Assembly: GCF_947498095.1 (NCBI RefSeq)
Contig: NZ_CANMJE010000006.1
Coordinates: 176,292 to 240,291, forward strand
Reading direction: 5' to 3'
DNA: 64,000 nucleotides
DNA from: an uncultured Shimia sp.
GTDB lineage: Bacteria > Pseudomonadota > Alphaproteobacteria > Rhodobacterales > Rhodobacteraceae
This document shows positions 57,674 to 64,000 of this stretch, piece after piece (position 1 is the first letter of the stretch; each line of letters opens with the position of its first letter). Under the pieces are notes generated by a model. The model ran no database searches. It saw only the letters and a list, made by a program, of their open reading frames with translations, and had not been told where the DNA came from. Made by a program: the position numbers and the translations under genes.

Positions 57674-58146
57674 AAAATTCTGACGGGACCGTTCGGTTTC
57701 ATCGCAACGCAGAACCACAGACCAGCCACGACCAATGAGCCGATCGCGTTCAGGTTGGCCATGGTGACGCCGAACATCTCCCACGGGATTTCGTCGCACA
57801 TCGGGATGATTGGCCCTTCGAGGCTCAGGAGGTCGGCGCCGTCGCCGCTGAGGCCAGTGCCGGTGCAGGACGAGGGGCCGGCCCACCATTTGCGTTCGAC
57901 CCCTGAATGATAGAACCCGATCAATGAGGTCGATAAAGCGCCGAGGCCCGCAAGAAGGTACCAGACGCGGTTGCCGAAGAAAAAGGCGAGCCAGCCAAAG
58001 CCAAGTGCGGCCCAATGCCCCCAACGCTGCCAATAGCACATGGCACAGGGCAGGATACCCATAGCCTCGAAACCCCATGCCCCAAGGATGGATACCACCG
58101 AAAACAGGGTGAGGATTAGGGTGATAAAGCGGCGCGACAGGGTCAT
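57670..58146 (-). CDS. dsbB: Disulfide bond formation protein B
   Basis: DsbB reoxidises DsbA with quinone. The 158-residue protein has four membrane helices, the periplasmic CXXC C34/C37 (PCAMCYWQRWGHW) and the second pair C94 and C117. It overlaps the YqaA-like gene by ATGA and converges on the Lrp gene (4 bp overlap). Confidence 0.9.
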   Translation of the reverse strand: MTLSRRFITLILTLFSVVSILGAWGFEAMGILPCAMCYWQRWGHWAALGFGWLAFFFGNRVWYLLAGLGALSTSLIGFYHSGVERKWWAGPSSCTGTGLSGDGADLLSLEGPIIPMCDEIPWEMFGVTMANLNAIGSLVVAGLWFCVAMKPNGPVRIF

Positions 58147-58724
58147 ATGTATCTCACAAGCAAGAATCCTCCGATCAGGAGGACAAAGAACAGGGTTGTC
58201 ATAAGCCCTAGGCGGCGCTCGATAAAGTCACGAATAGGTGCGCCAAATTTCCACAGCAGAGCCGCGACAAGGAAAAAGCGGAAAGCGCGGGCGATGATCG
58301 CCGTGGTGACAAAGACACCAAGCGGCATCCCGGTCCAGCCGGACATGATCGTGATGACCTTGAAGGGGAAGGGGGTAATGCCTGCGCCCAGAACTGCCCA
58401 GAAGCCGAAATCATTAAACCGCGTGTTGAACTCGGCCACCGCATCCGCCTTGCCCAGACTGGTCAGGATCGGCTGGCCTATTTGCTCAAAGGCAAAGGCG
58501 CCGATGGCGTAGCCCAAGAGGCCACCCAGAACCGAGGCAATCAGGGCGACTCCGGCGATCAGCCACGCCCGCGACGGGCGCGCAAGGATCATTGGGATCA
58601 TCATGACGTCCGGTGGGATTGGAAAAAACGAGCTTTCCATAAAGCTGACAAGTGCCAGAACCCATAGTGCGCGCGGATGGTCCGCAAGCCGCATCGTCCA
58701 GTTATAAAGATTGCTCAGCATCAT
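58143..58724 (-). CDS. YqaA/DedA-like membrane protein
   Basis: The 193 residues have four to five helices and the SNARE-assoc/DedA pattern SFMESSFFPIPPDVMMIP, GGLLGYAIGAFAFEQIGQPIL and GAGITPFPFKVITIMSG. DedA proteins flip lipids. The ATG at 58724 is preferred. It is divergent from the dctP gene. Confidence 0.85.
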   Translation of the reverse strand: MMLSNLYNWTMRLADHPRALWVLALVSFMESSFFPIPPDVMMIPMILARPSRAWLIAGVALIASVLGGLLGYAIGAFAFEQIGQPILTSLGKADAVAEFNTRFNDFGFWAVLGAGITPFPFKVITIMSGWTGMPLGVFVTTAIIARAFRFFLVAALLWKFGAPIRDFIERRLGLMTTLFFVLLIGGFLLVRYI

Positions 58725-58876
58725 CGCCTGCCCATTATTGGTTTTTCTCTTGGAAGTATAAAATCTGGTAATATTCAAGCAAATAATACGTGACTCTGCA
58801 CAGGTGTATGTGATTGCATGTATTTAGCGGCCCGATGGGCCTGACAGATCCAATTGCGATACTGGGAGGACACGCA

Positions 58877-59911
58877 ATGAAATTTACCCTTAAAGCGGCG
58901 CTGGCTGGCGCCGTCGCCATGACGATGACAGCGGGCGCTTCGTTTGCTCAAGAAGTGACGCTACGCTGCCAGCACTTCGTCTCGCCGAAATCGGCGGTTC
59001 CGTTCTATTTCATGCAGCCCTGGGCCGACAATGTCATGGCCGACAGCGATGGCCGCATCAAGGTTGAGCTGTATCCAGCAATGCAGTTGGGCGGCAAACC
59101 CCCGGCTCTCTATGACCAGATCCGTGATGGCGTGATTGATTGTGGTTGGGCTCTGCCGGCTTATACTCCAGGTCGTTTCCCTGAGACTGAAGTCTTTGAA
59201 CTGCCGTTCATGACATCCTTGAGTGCGGAAGCGTCGTCCAAGGCGTTCTGGGAGTTCTATGAAAAGCACGCAACTGAACGTCTGAGCGACATTCACGTTG
59301 TGGCCGTTCACGTGCATGGCCCCGGTGTTGTTCACAAAAAGGGCGACCCGATCATGGCAACCTCGGACTTTAACGGTCTGAAACTGCGCGGACCTTCACG
59401 TCAGGCGAATGCGCTTCTGAAAACCCTGGGTGCGACCCCGGTTGGCATGCCGGTACCAGCCTTCCCCGAGGCGCTGTCCAAAGGCGTTGTCGACGGTGGT
59501 GTGATCCCGTGGGAAATCGTTGTGCCGCTGAAAGTGCATGAACTGGCCGACAGCCACACCGAGATCGGTGGCGATCGTGCGATGTACAACACGACCTTTA
59601 TCTGGGGCATGAACAAGGACAAGTACAACAGCTTGCCTGATGATCTGAAGGCCGTAATTGACGCGAACTCGGGTCTTGAAGCCTCAGGTCTAGCCGGCAA
59701 AGCCATGGACACCGGTGACGAGGTCATGCTGGAAATCGTCAAGAAAACCGGCAACCCGATGCACACTCTGGACGGCGCACCGCTGGACGAGTTGAAGGCC
59801 ATCGGCGCAGCCCAGACTGAAGCCTGGATTGCTGACATCACCGCAAAAGGCCTCGACGGTCAGGCGATGGTTGACGATGCGACGGCTCTTGTTGCCAAGC
59901 ATTCGCAATAA
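58877..59911 (+). CDS. dctP: TRAP transporter substrate-binding protein (DctP type)
   Basis: The 344 residues have a signal peptide (about 1-22, ending SFAQEV) and the DctP fold with FNGLKLRGPSRQANALLKTLGATPVGMPVPAFPEALSKGVVDG spanning about 165-205. The Arg in KLRGP is the usual carboxylate-binding residue. GGAGG precedes the ATG. A terminator-like hairpin follows, consistent with higher expression of this protein than of the membrane parts. Confidence 0.92.
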   Translation: MKFTLKAALAGAVAMTMTAGASFAQEVTLRCQHFVSPKSAVPFYFMQPWADNVMADSDGRIKVELYPAMQLGGKPPALYDQIRDGVIDCGWALPAYTPGRFPETEVFELPFMTSLSAEASSKAFWEFYEKHATERLSDIHVVAVHVHGPGVVHKKGDPIMATSDFNGLKLRGPSRQANALLKTLGATPVGMPVPAFPEALSKGVVDGGVIPWEIVVPLKVHELADSHTEIGGDRAMYNTTFIWGMNKDKYNSLPDDLKAVIDANSGLEASGLAGKAMDTGDEVMLEIVKKTGNPMHTLDGAPLDELKAIGAAQTEAWIADITAKGLDGQAMVDDATALVAKHSQ

Positions 59912-59931
59912 TCTGACGATCTGAAAAAGGG

Positions 59932-59964
59932 CGCGCCTCACTGCAAGGTGGGGCGCGTTTGTTT
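59932..59964 (+). terminator. Terminator/attenuator after dctP
   Basis: A 10-pair stem with one wobble (cgcgcctcac / gtggggcgcg, 59932-59941 and 59948-59957) and a 6-nt loop runs into tttgttt. The next gene starts 6 bp on, so it probably reduces read-through rather than ends the operon. Confidence 0.7.
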
Positions 59965-59970
59965 AAGCAT

Positions 59971-61224
59971 ATGACTGTTTTGATTGCTGGCGCAGGCATT
60001 GGGGGGCTGACCCTTGCCTTGTCGCTGAAACAACTCGACATTCCATTCCGCATTTTCGAAGCCGTCCGCGAGATCAAACCCTTGGGCGTGGGCATCAACC
60101 TACAACCCCATGCATCACGCGAGCTGTTTGAGATGGGGCTTGAGGATGGGCTTGACCTGATTGGGCTTCGCACTCAGGAGGTTGCGTATTTCTCGCGCCA
60201 GGGAGGGTTGATCTGGTCGGAACCGCGCGGGCTGACGGCGGGGTATCACTGGCCGCAGTACTCAATCCATCGCGGCGGATTGCAAATGCTCTTGCTGCGC
60301 AGTCTGCAAGAACAATGTGGGCTGGACGTGGTTGAAATGGGCCATGCGGTCACTGGCTGGAAGAGCACCACAGAAGGCGTTGATATTAAGCTGGAAAACC
60401 GAAGTACGGGAGAAAGCCTTGGAACCGCCTCAGGCGCCATTCTTGTGGCTGCGGACGGGATCAATTCGGTATTGCGCAAGGCGCTTTATCCAGACGAAGG
60501 TCCGGCACACTGGGGCGGCACAATGATGTGGCGCGGCGTGACCAAGGGACCAAAGTTCCTGACGGGCCGGTCGATGGCGATGGCGGGCGAGAAGCACCGC
60601 AAATTTGTGATCTATCCGATTGAGGACACACCTGACGGTGGCAGTTTGATGAATTGGATCGCCGATCTGACCATGCCTCAGGATTACAACTGGCGTGAAC
60701 AGGATTGGAACCGCGCCGGTCTTCTCGAAGACTTCCTGCCCGAGTTTGACGACTGGAATTTCGGCTGGCTTGATGTGCCGGACGTAATCCGCCAGGCCGA
60801 AGCGATCTATGAATTCCCGATGGTTGACCGCAACCCGTTGCCGCAGTGGTCCTATGAAAACATGACCCTTTTGGGCGACGCGGCGCATGCCATGTACCCG
60901 ATTGGTTCCAATGGTGCGTCGCAAGGTATTATCGACGCCCGCATCTTGGCGCGAGAACTACGGGACAAAGGATTGAATACCGAGGCACTAAAATCTTATG
61001 ACGATATTCGTCGTGAGAGTGTTAATGCGTTGGTGTTGAAGAACAGGGGCGACGGGCCGGACAAGATCCTCGACATCGTGGCAGAGCGGGCTCCGGAGGG
61101 TTTTGAAGATATCGAAACCGTCATGCCTCTGGACGAACGCCGGGCTTTTGCCGATGGTTACAAGAAGGTCGCTGGCATGGATATCGAAACGCTGAACGGT
61201 CGCGCGCCGCTTATTGCGCTCTGA
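59971..61224 (+). CDS. FAD-dependent aromatic-ring monooxygenase family protein
   Basis: The 417-residue protein has the FAD motif VLIAGAGIGGLTLALSL, a GD-type motif LLGDAAHAMYPIGSNGASQGIIDA near 300-325 and a DG motif LVAADGINSVLR. It fits flavin-dependent hydroxylases near 5-methylphenazine-1-carboxylate and salicylate monooxygenases. It sits inside the TRAP operon between dctP and dctQ, so it likely hydroxylates the imported substrate. Confidence 0.85.
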   Translation: MTVLIAGAGIGGLTLALSLKQLDIPFRIFEAVREIKPLGVGINLQPHASRELFEMGLEDGLDLIGLRTQEVAYFSRQGGLIWSEPRGLTAGYHWPQYSIHRGGLQMLLLRSLQEQCGLDVVEMGHAVTGWKSTTEGVDIKLENRSTGESLGTASGAILVAADGINSVLRKALYPDEGPAHWGGTMMWRGVTKGPKFLTGRSMAMAGEKHRKFVIYPIEDTPDGGSLMNWIADLTMPQDYNWREQDWNRAGLLEDFLPEFDDWNFGWLDVPDVIRQAEAIYEFPMVDRNPLPQWSYENMTLLGDAAHAMYPIGSNGASQGIIDARILARELRDKGLNTEALKSYDDIRRESVNALVLKNRGDGPDKILDIVAERAPEGFEDIETVMPLDERRAFADGYKKVAGMDIETLNGRAPLIAL

Positions 61225-61237
61225 ATTGGGGAAAAAC

Positions 61238-61822
61238 ATGGCAATTGCACTAAATGCCGAGCGGCGGGTGGGACGCGTGATCGCGTCGATCTCGCGCGCG
61301 ATGGCCATCGGAGGGGGACTGCTGCTTACTGCGATGGCGGTGATGACGGTGGTGTCCATCGTTGGGCGTATGTTCACCGGTTATGGGCTGGGGCCAGTTC
61401 CCGGAGACTATGAGCTGGTCGCCAATGGATGCGCCTTGGCCGTGTTTGGGTTCCTGCCGTTTTGCCAACTCTATCGCGGTCACGTGACCGTGGACATCCT
61501 GACCATCCAGTTTTCCAAACGGGCGCAGGCTATCATCGGGTTTATGGGGGATCTTTTGGTCACGGTGGCGTCCATCGTCATTCTGAAGCAACTCTGGCAT
61601 GGCTTTGGTGAAAAATTCCCGTTCGGCAGCGATGGCATGCGCGAGGCCCTGGGCATGGGCTACAAACCGTTTTTCCCCGAAACGACCTATGAATTGGAGA
61701 TCCCTGTGTGGATTCCTTACGCATTCGCGCTGGTGGGCGCGACACTGTTTGTGATCGTGTCGATTTATACGGTCTGGCGCAGCCTCAATTGGGCGCTGCA
61801 AGGTGAAGAGGGCGCACTATGA
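61238..61822 (+). CDS. dctQ: TRAP transporter small permease (DctQ type)
   Basis: The 194 residues have four helices and the DctQ core ANGCALAVFGFLPFCQLYRGHVTVDI. It joins the binding protein and the large permease. The ATG at 61238 has GGGG upstream. It overlaps dctM by ATGA. Confidence 0.9.
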   Translation: MAIALNAERRVGRVIASISRAMAIGGGLLLTAMAVMTVVSIVGRMFTGYGLGPVPGDYELVANGCALAVFGFLPFCQLYRGHVTVDILTIQFSKRAQAIIGFMGDLLVTVASIVILKQLWHGFGEKFPFGSDGMREALGMGYKPFFPETTYELEIPVWIPYAFALVGATLFVIVSIYTVWRSLNWALQGEEGAL

Positions 61823-63171
61823 CCGGTTTGACTCTGGCCCTGACGGGCTTTGTGCTGATGTTGGGCGGTATTTTCCTGCGCGTGCCGATTGCACTGGCTA
61901 TGGCGCTGACGGGGTTCTTTGGCACATGGTACGTGCTGGGCACACCCAATGCGCCGATGGCGCAGATGAAAACCCTGACATACGAGACTTTCTCGAACCA
62001 GGGCCTGTCGATCGTGCCGCTGTTCCTATTGATGGGACAGTTTGCGACACGCACTGGAATGTCCTCGGCTCTGTTCCGGGCAGCAAGTGACTGGCTGGGT
62101 CACCGCAAGGGCGGTGTTGCCATGGCCTCTGTAGGCGCCTGTGCCGGTTTTGGTGCGATCTGTGGGTCGTCGCTGGCAACCGCCTCGACGATGGGGCAGG
62201 TGGCCCTGCCAGAGATGCGCAAGCGGGGCTATTCGGATGCGTTGTCGACCGGGGTTCTGGCTGCAGGCGGCACGTTGGGCATTCTGATCCCGCCGTCTGT
62301 GATCCTGGTGATCTATGCGATCATGGCAGAACAGAACATCGTCAAGATGTTCATGGCAGCCATGGTGCCGGGGATTCTTGCGGCCCTGGGGTATATCCTG
62401 ACCGTGGCGGTCTATGTCCGGATCCGACCCGACAGCGCCACCACCGCCGAGCGTATTCCGATGCGCGACCGCTTTAAGACCTTCCTTGCCACATGGCCGG
62501 TGATCATGATCTTTGGCCTGACTATGGGCGGCATCGTGGGCGACTGGAACTGGGTCAAGCCCGGTCCTCAGGCACTGTTCACCCCGAACGAGGCCGCGGC
62601 CTTTGGGGCCACCGCGACGGCGCTTTATGGCATCGTGGTCGGCAAGCTGACCTTGCAAGGCTTTATTCAGGCCATTCTGGAGACCGCCAAGGCGACGGCG
62701 ATGATCTTTTTCATCCTTCTGGGCGCAGAAATTCTGAAGGGGTTCCTCGCTCTGACCCGCGCGCCGGATATGCTGGCTGAGTGGGTTCTGGCGTCAAATT
62801 TTGCGCCGATCACGGTGCTTGTGGTCATGCTGATTGCATATCTGGTCTTTGGCTGCGTGATGGATTCGCTCTCGATGATTCTGCTGACCATCCCGATTTT
62901 CCTGCCGGTAATTGAAGTCCTGGACTTTGGCATGAGCGCAGAGGACACGGCGATCTGGTTCGGGATCATTGCGCTGATCGTGGTTGAGGTCGGATTGATT
63001 ACGCCGCCTGTTGGGATGAACCTGTTTATTATCAACGGCGTGGCGCGCGATATTCCAATCTCGCGTACCTATGCAGGTGTCGCACCCTTCGTTCTGTCAG
63101 ACCTGATCCGCGTTGTGATCCTGGTCTCGTTCCCAGCCATAACGCTCTGGTTGGTTGGAGTGATGTTTTAG
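61819..63171 (+). CDS. dctM: TRAP transporter large permease (DctM type)
   Basis: The 450-residue protein has about twelve helices and DctM motifs: GGVAMASVGACAGFGAICGSSLATASTMGQVALPEM and GGTLGILIPPSVILVIYAI and EVGLITPPVGMNLFI. It forms the sodium-driven import channel for the dctP-bound substrate. Confidence 0.93.
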   Translation: MTGLTLALTGFVLMLGGIFLRVPIALAMALTGFFGTWYVLGTPNAPMAQMKTLTYETFSNQGLSIVPLFLLMGQFATRTGMSSALFRAASDWLGHRKGGVAMASVGACAGFGAICGSSLATASTMGQVALPEMRKRGYSDALSTGVLAAGGTLGILIPPSVILVIYAIMAEQNIVKMFMAAMVPGILAALGYILTVAVYVRIRPDSATTAERIPMRDRFKTFLATWPVIMIFGLTMGGIVGDWNWVKPGPQALFTPNEAAAFGATATALYGIVVGKLTLQGFIQAILETAKATAMIFFILLGAEILKGFLALTRAPDMLAEWVLASNFAPITVLVVMLIAYLVFGCVMDSLSMILLTIPIFLPVIEVLDFGMSAEDTAIWFGIIALIVVEVGLITPPVGMNLFIINGVARDIPISRTYAGVAPFVLSDLIRVVILVSFPAITLWLVGVMF

Positions 63172-63248
63172 CGAATAAATCGTGTTTTCAGGGTGGACGC
63201 TGGCGTCCACCTTGGCTAAATCAGTCGGACAGTTTCGTGCTGTAGAGT

Positions 63249-63334
63249 GCCCAAGTGGCGGAATGGTAGACGCAGGGGATTCAAAATCCCCCGCCTTAAC
63301 GGGCGTGCCGGTTCGAGTCCGGCCTTGGGTACCA
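63249..63334 (+). tRNA. tRNA-Leu(CAA)
   Basis: An 86-nt type II cloverleaf is readable: acceptor gcccaag pairs with cttgggt, anticodon stem ggga / tccc with loop ttcaaaa gives CAA, a long variable arm, T-loop gttcgagtc, and CCA encoded at 63332-63334. Confidence 0.96.
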
Positions 63335-63699
63335 TAACCTTTTCATTAGGTTGGCCAGTTTTCAGATCACCCCTTCGGGGGTGATCTGAAAAAATTGTGA
63401 TGCCGACATATGGCCGCGATGGCACGACAAGGTGAACATTGGCACCATATGCTCAAGTATTAGCGAATATGCTATTCGAGTTGCCATGAGAATGATGGTC
63501 GACCAGTTTACAAAGCCAATTCAACTGTGGTCGTGAAATCAGAGCGGGCCGTTTGGGCCAACAGCGGCCTTCATGTGCCGTAACTCAACACTCAATACTA
63601 GAGGCGGAGTGCCAGCAATGGCGGCAACGGTGACTGATGTCTTTTGACGCGCAATTTCCGACTGCCCAGTTCGCTTCCAGTCTGACAACACCTCAAAAG
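63335..63699. other. 365-bp non-coding stretch between tRNA-Leu and the epimerase remnant
   Basis: No credible gene is seen on either strand. The only structure is the long hairpin at 63359-63392. Base composition is more AT-rich than around it, as in many tRNA-adjacent variable regions. Confidence 0.5.
63359..63392. terminator. 15-bp perfect hairpin with UUCG loop after tRNA-Leu
   Basis: ttttcagatcacccc pairs with ggggtgatctgaaaa (63359-63373 and 63378-63392) around ttcg. It is 25 bp past the tRNA and likely ends its transcript, although the T-run sits in the stem base rather than behind it. Confidence 0.6.
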
Positions 63700-63924
63700 T
63701 TAAACGCTATTCGCACTTACGAGCACGTCCTCAAAATACGCAATTGTCTTTGGAAGACCCTCATTCAGTTGAATGTTGGGGGTCCAGTCCAATTCCTTCT
63801 GCGCCATTGAGATGTCGGGGCAGCGTTGACGCGGGTCATCTTCTGGCAAGTCGCCAAACACCAGAGGTGCGGTCGAATTTGTCAGTTTCAACACCGAGTC
63901 CGCCAGGTCTCGGATGGTAAATTT
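63700..63924 (-). pseudogene. 3' remnant of an NAD-dependent sugar-nucleotide epimerase/dehydratase
   Basis: The last 74 residues, KFTIRDLADSVLKL ... LPEDDPRQRCPDISMAQKELDW ... EGLPKTIAYFEDVL, match the C-terminus of UDP-glucuronate decarboxylase-like SDR proteins. The DPRQRxPDI block is diagnostic. Homology stops abruptly at 63924, where the IS end begins; the N-terminal three quarters with the NAD site are absent here. Confidence 0.75.
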
Positions 63925-64000
63925 GAGCCTCCCCATCTGAATGGGTCCACCGTTAAGGTTAGGAAACGGAGGACTAAGAATGGCAAACAAGCGACTGAAG
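63924..64000 (+). mobile_element. Left end of an IS3-like insertion sequence
   Basis: From the point where epimerase homology ends, the sequence begins TGAGCCTCCCC and within 60 bp reaches a GGAGGA site and the first codons of a transposase-like gene. The right end is outside the window, so terminal repeats and target duplication cannot be checked. Confidence 0.6.
63980..64000 (+). CDS. Start of an IS3-family transposase OrfA, cut by the window edge
   Basis: Only MANKRLK is visible. It follows GGAGGA by 6 bp. The peptide matches the usual N-terminus of IS3-family OrfA proteins (MANKRxKPEEI). Seven residues alone would not identify it; the IS-like leader and the disrupted neighbour make it likely. 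Confidence 0.5.

Noticed and set aside
63216..63425. Minus-strand open frame over tRNA-Leu
   Set aside because: The peptide is the reverse complement of the tRNA and its surroundings, a common false gene call.

Overview
The window reads as chromosomal DNA of a marine alphaproteobacterium of the order Rhodobacterales (Roseobacter-type). Pointers are the moderately GC-rich codon use, the GTNC-type direct-repeat LexA boxes (GTTC-N7-GTTC) in front of lexA, a gene-transfer-agent (GTA) type endolysin/holin pair away from any phage cluster, a cobalamin-dependent class II ribonucleotide reductase as the visible RNR, a non-pyrrolysine MttB-like methyltransferase and a TRAP transporter. The content is mostly housekeeping and metabolic. 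No prophage, CRISPR array or rRNA is visible; the only mobile DNA is the left end of an IS at the extreme right edge.

Layout. 1-8.3 kb (+): end of a lysophospholipid acyltransferase gene, murI, argC, then a cytochrome c maturation block (ccmE ... ccmF-ccmH) interrupted by the GTA-type endolysin/holin pair and a GFA-family gene, then an enoyl-CoA hydratase. 8.3-12.9 kb (-): DUF2087 protein, membrane-anchored RTX protein, gltA, gltX. 13-15 kb (+): comEC. 15-20.6 kb (-): lexA with two SOS boxes, then moeA, moaC, trpC, ung, trpD and trpG, read as one tightly overlapping operon trpG-trpD-ung-trpC-moaC-moeA. 20.7-23.8 kb (+): divergent polysaccharide deacetylase, alpha/beta hydrolase, DUF1194 protein. 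23.8-30 kb (-): trpE, ppiD, an aminotransferase, gpt, fabI. 30-36.3 kb (+): pdxH, double cold-shock protein, DUF192 protein, tRNA-Pro(UGG), nrdJ behind NrdR boxes. 36.4-41.1 kb: broken ECF sigma gene (-), EF-hand protein (+), MttB-like gene, aminotransferase and soxR (all -). 41.2-51.4 kb: SoxR-controlled VOC gene, MmcQ/YjbR protein, cysS-cimA-squalene/phytoene-synthase-like operon, MFS transporter, agmatinase, DNA glycosylase-hydrolase pair, and a beta-barrel gene that looks split in two. 51.5-58.7 kb: HNH endonuclease, a LysR regulator divergent from an SbtA-type transporter, an arginine/citrulline-to-proline operon (rocF-ctlX-ocd) with a divergent Lrp regulator, dsbB and a YqaA/DedA-like gene. 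58.8-63.2 kb (+): TRAP operon dctP-flavin monooxygenase-dctQ-dctM, then tRNA-Leu(CAA). 63.3-64 kb: a non-coding stretch, the 3' remnant of a sugar-nucleotide epimerase gene and the start of an IS3-like element, which looks like the edge of a variable region next to a tRNA gene.

How the genes work together. Three loci here match components tied to GTA biology in Rhodobacter capsulatus: the lysis pair that releases particles, comEC used for uptake of GTA DNA, and lexA. The arginine block routes arginine (arginase) and citrulline (CtlX) to ornithine and then proline (ornithine cyclodeaminase). The trp genes are split between trpE and a trpGD-ung-trpC operon continuing into molybdenum cofactor genes. 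Regulatory sites that can be read directly are paired LexA boxes, NrdR-like boxes at nrdJ, a textbook SoxR promoter with a 19-bp spacer driving a VOC gene, an OxyR-like operator between the LysR and sbtA-like genes, and several strong intrinsic terminators.
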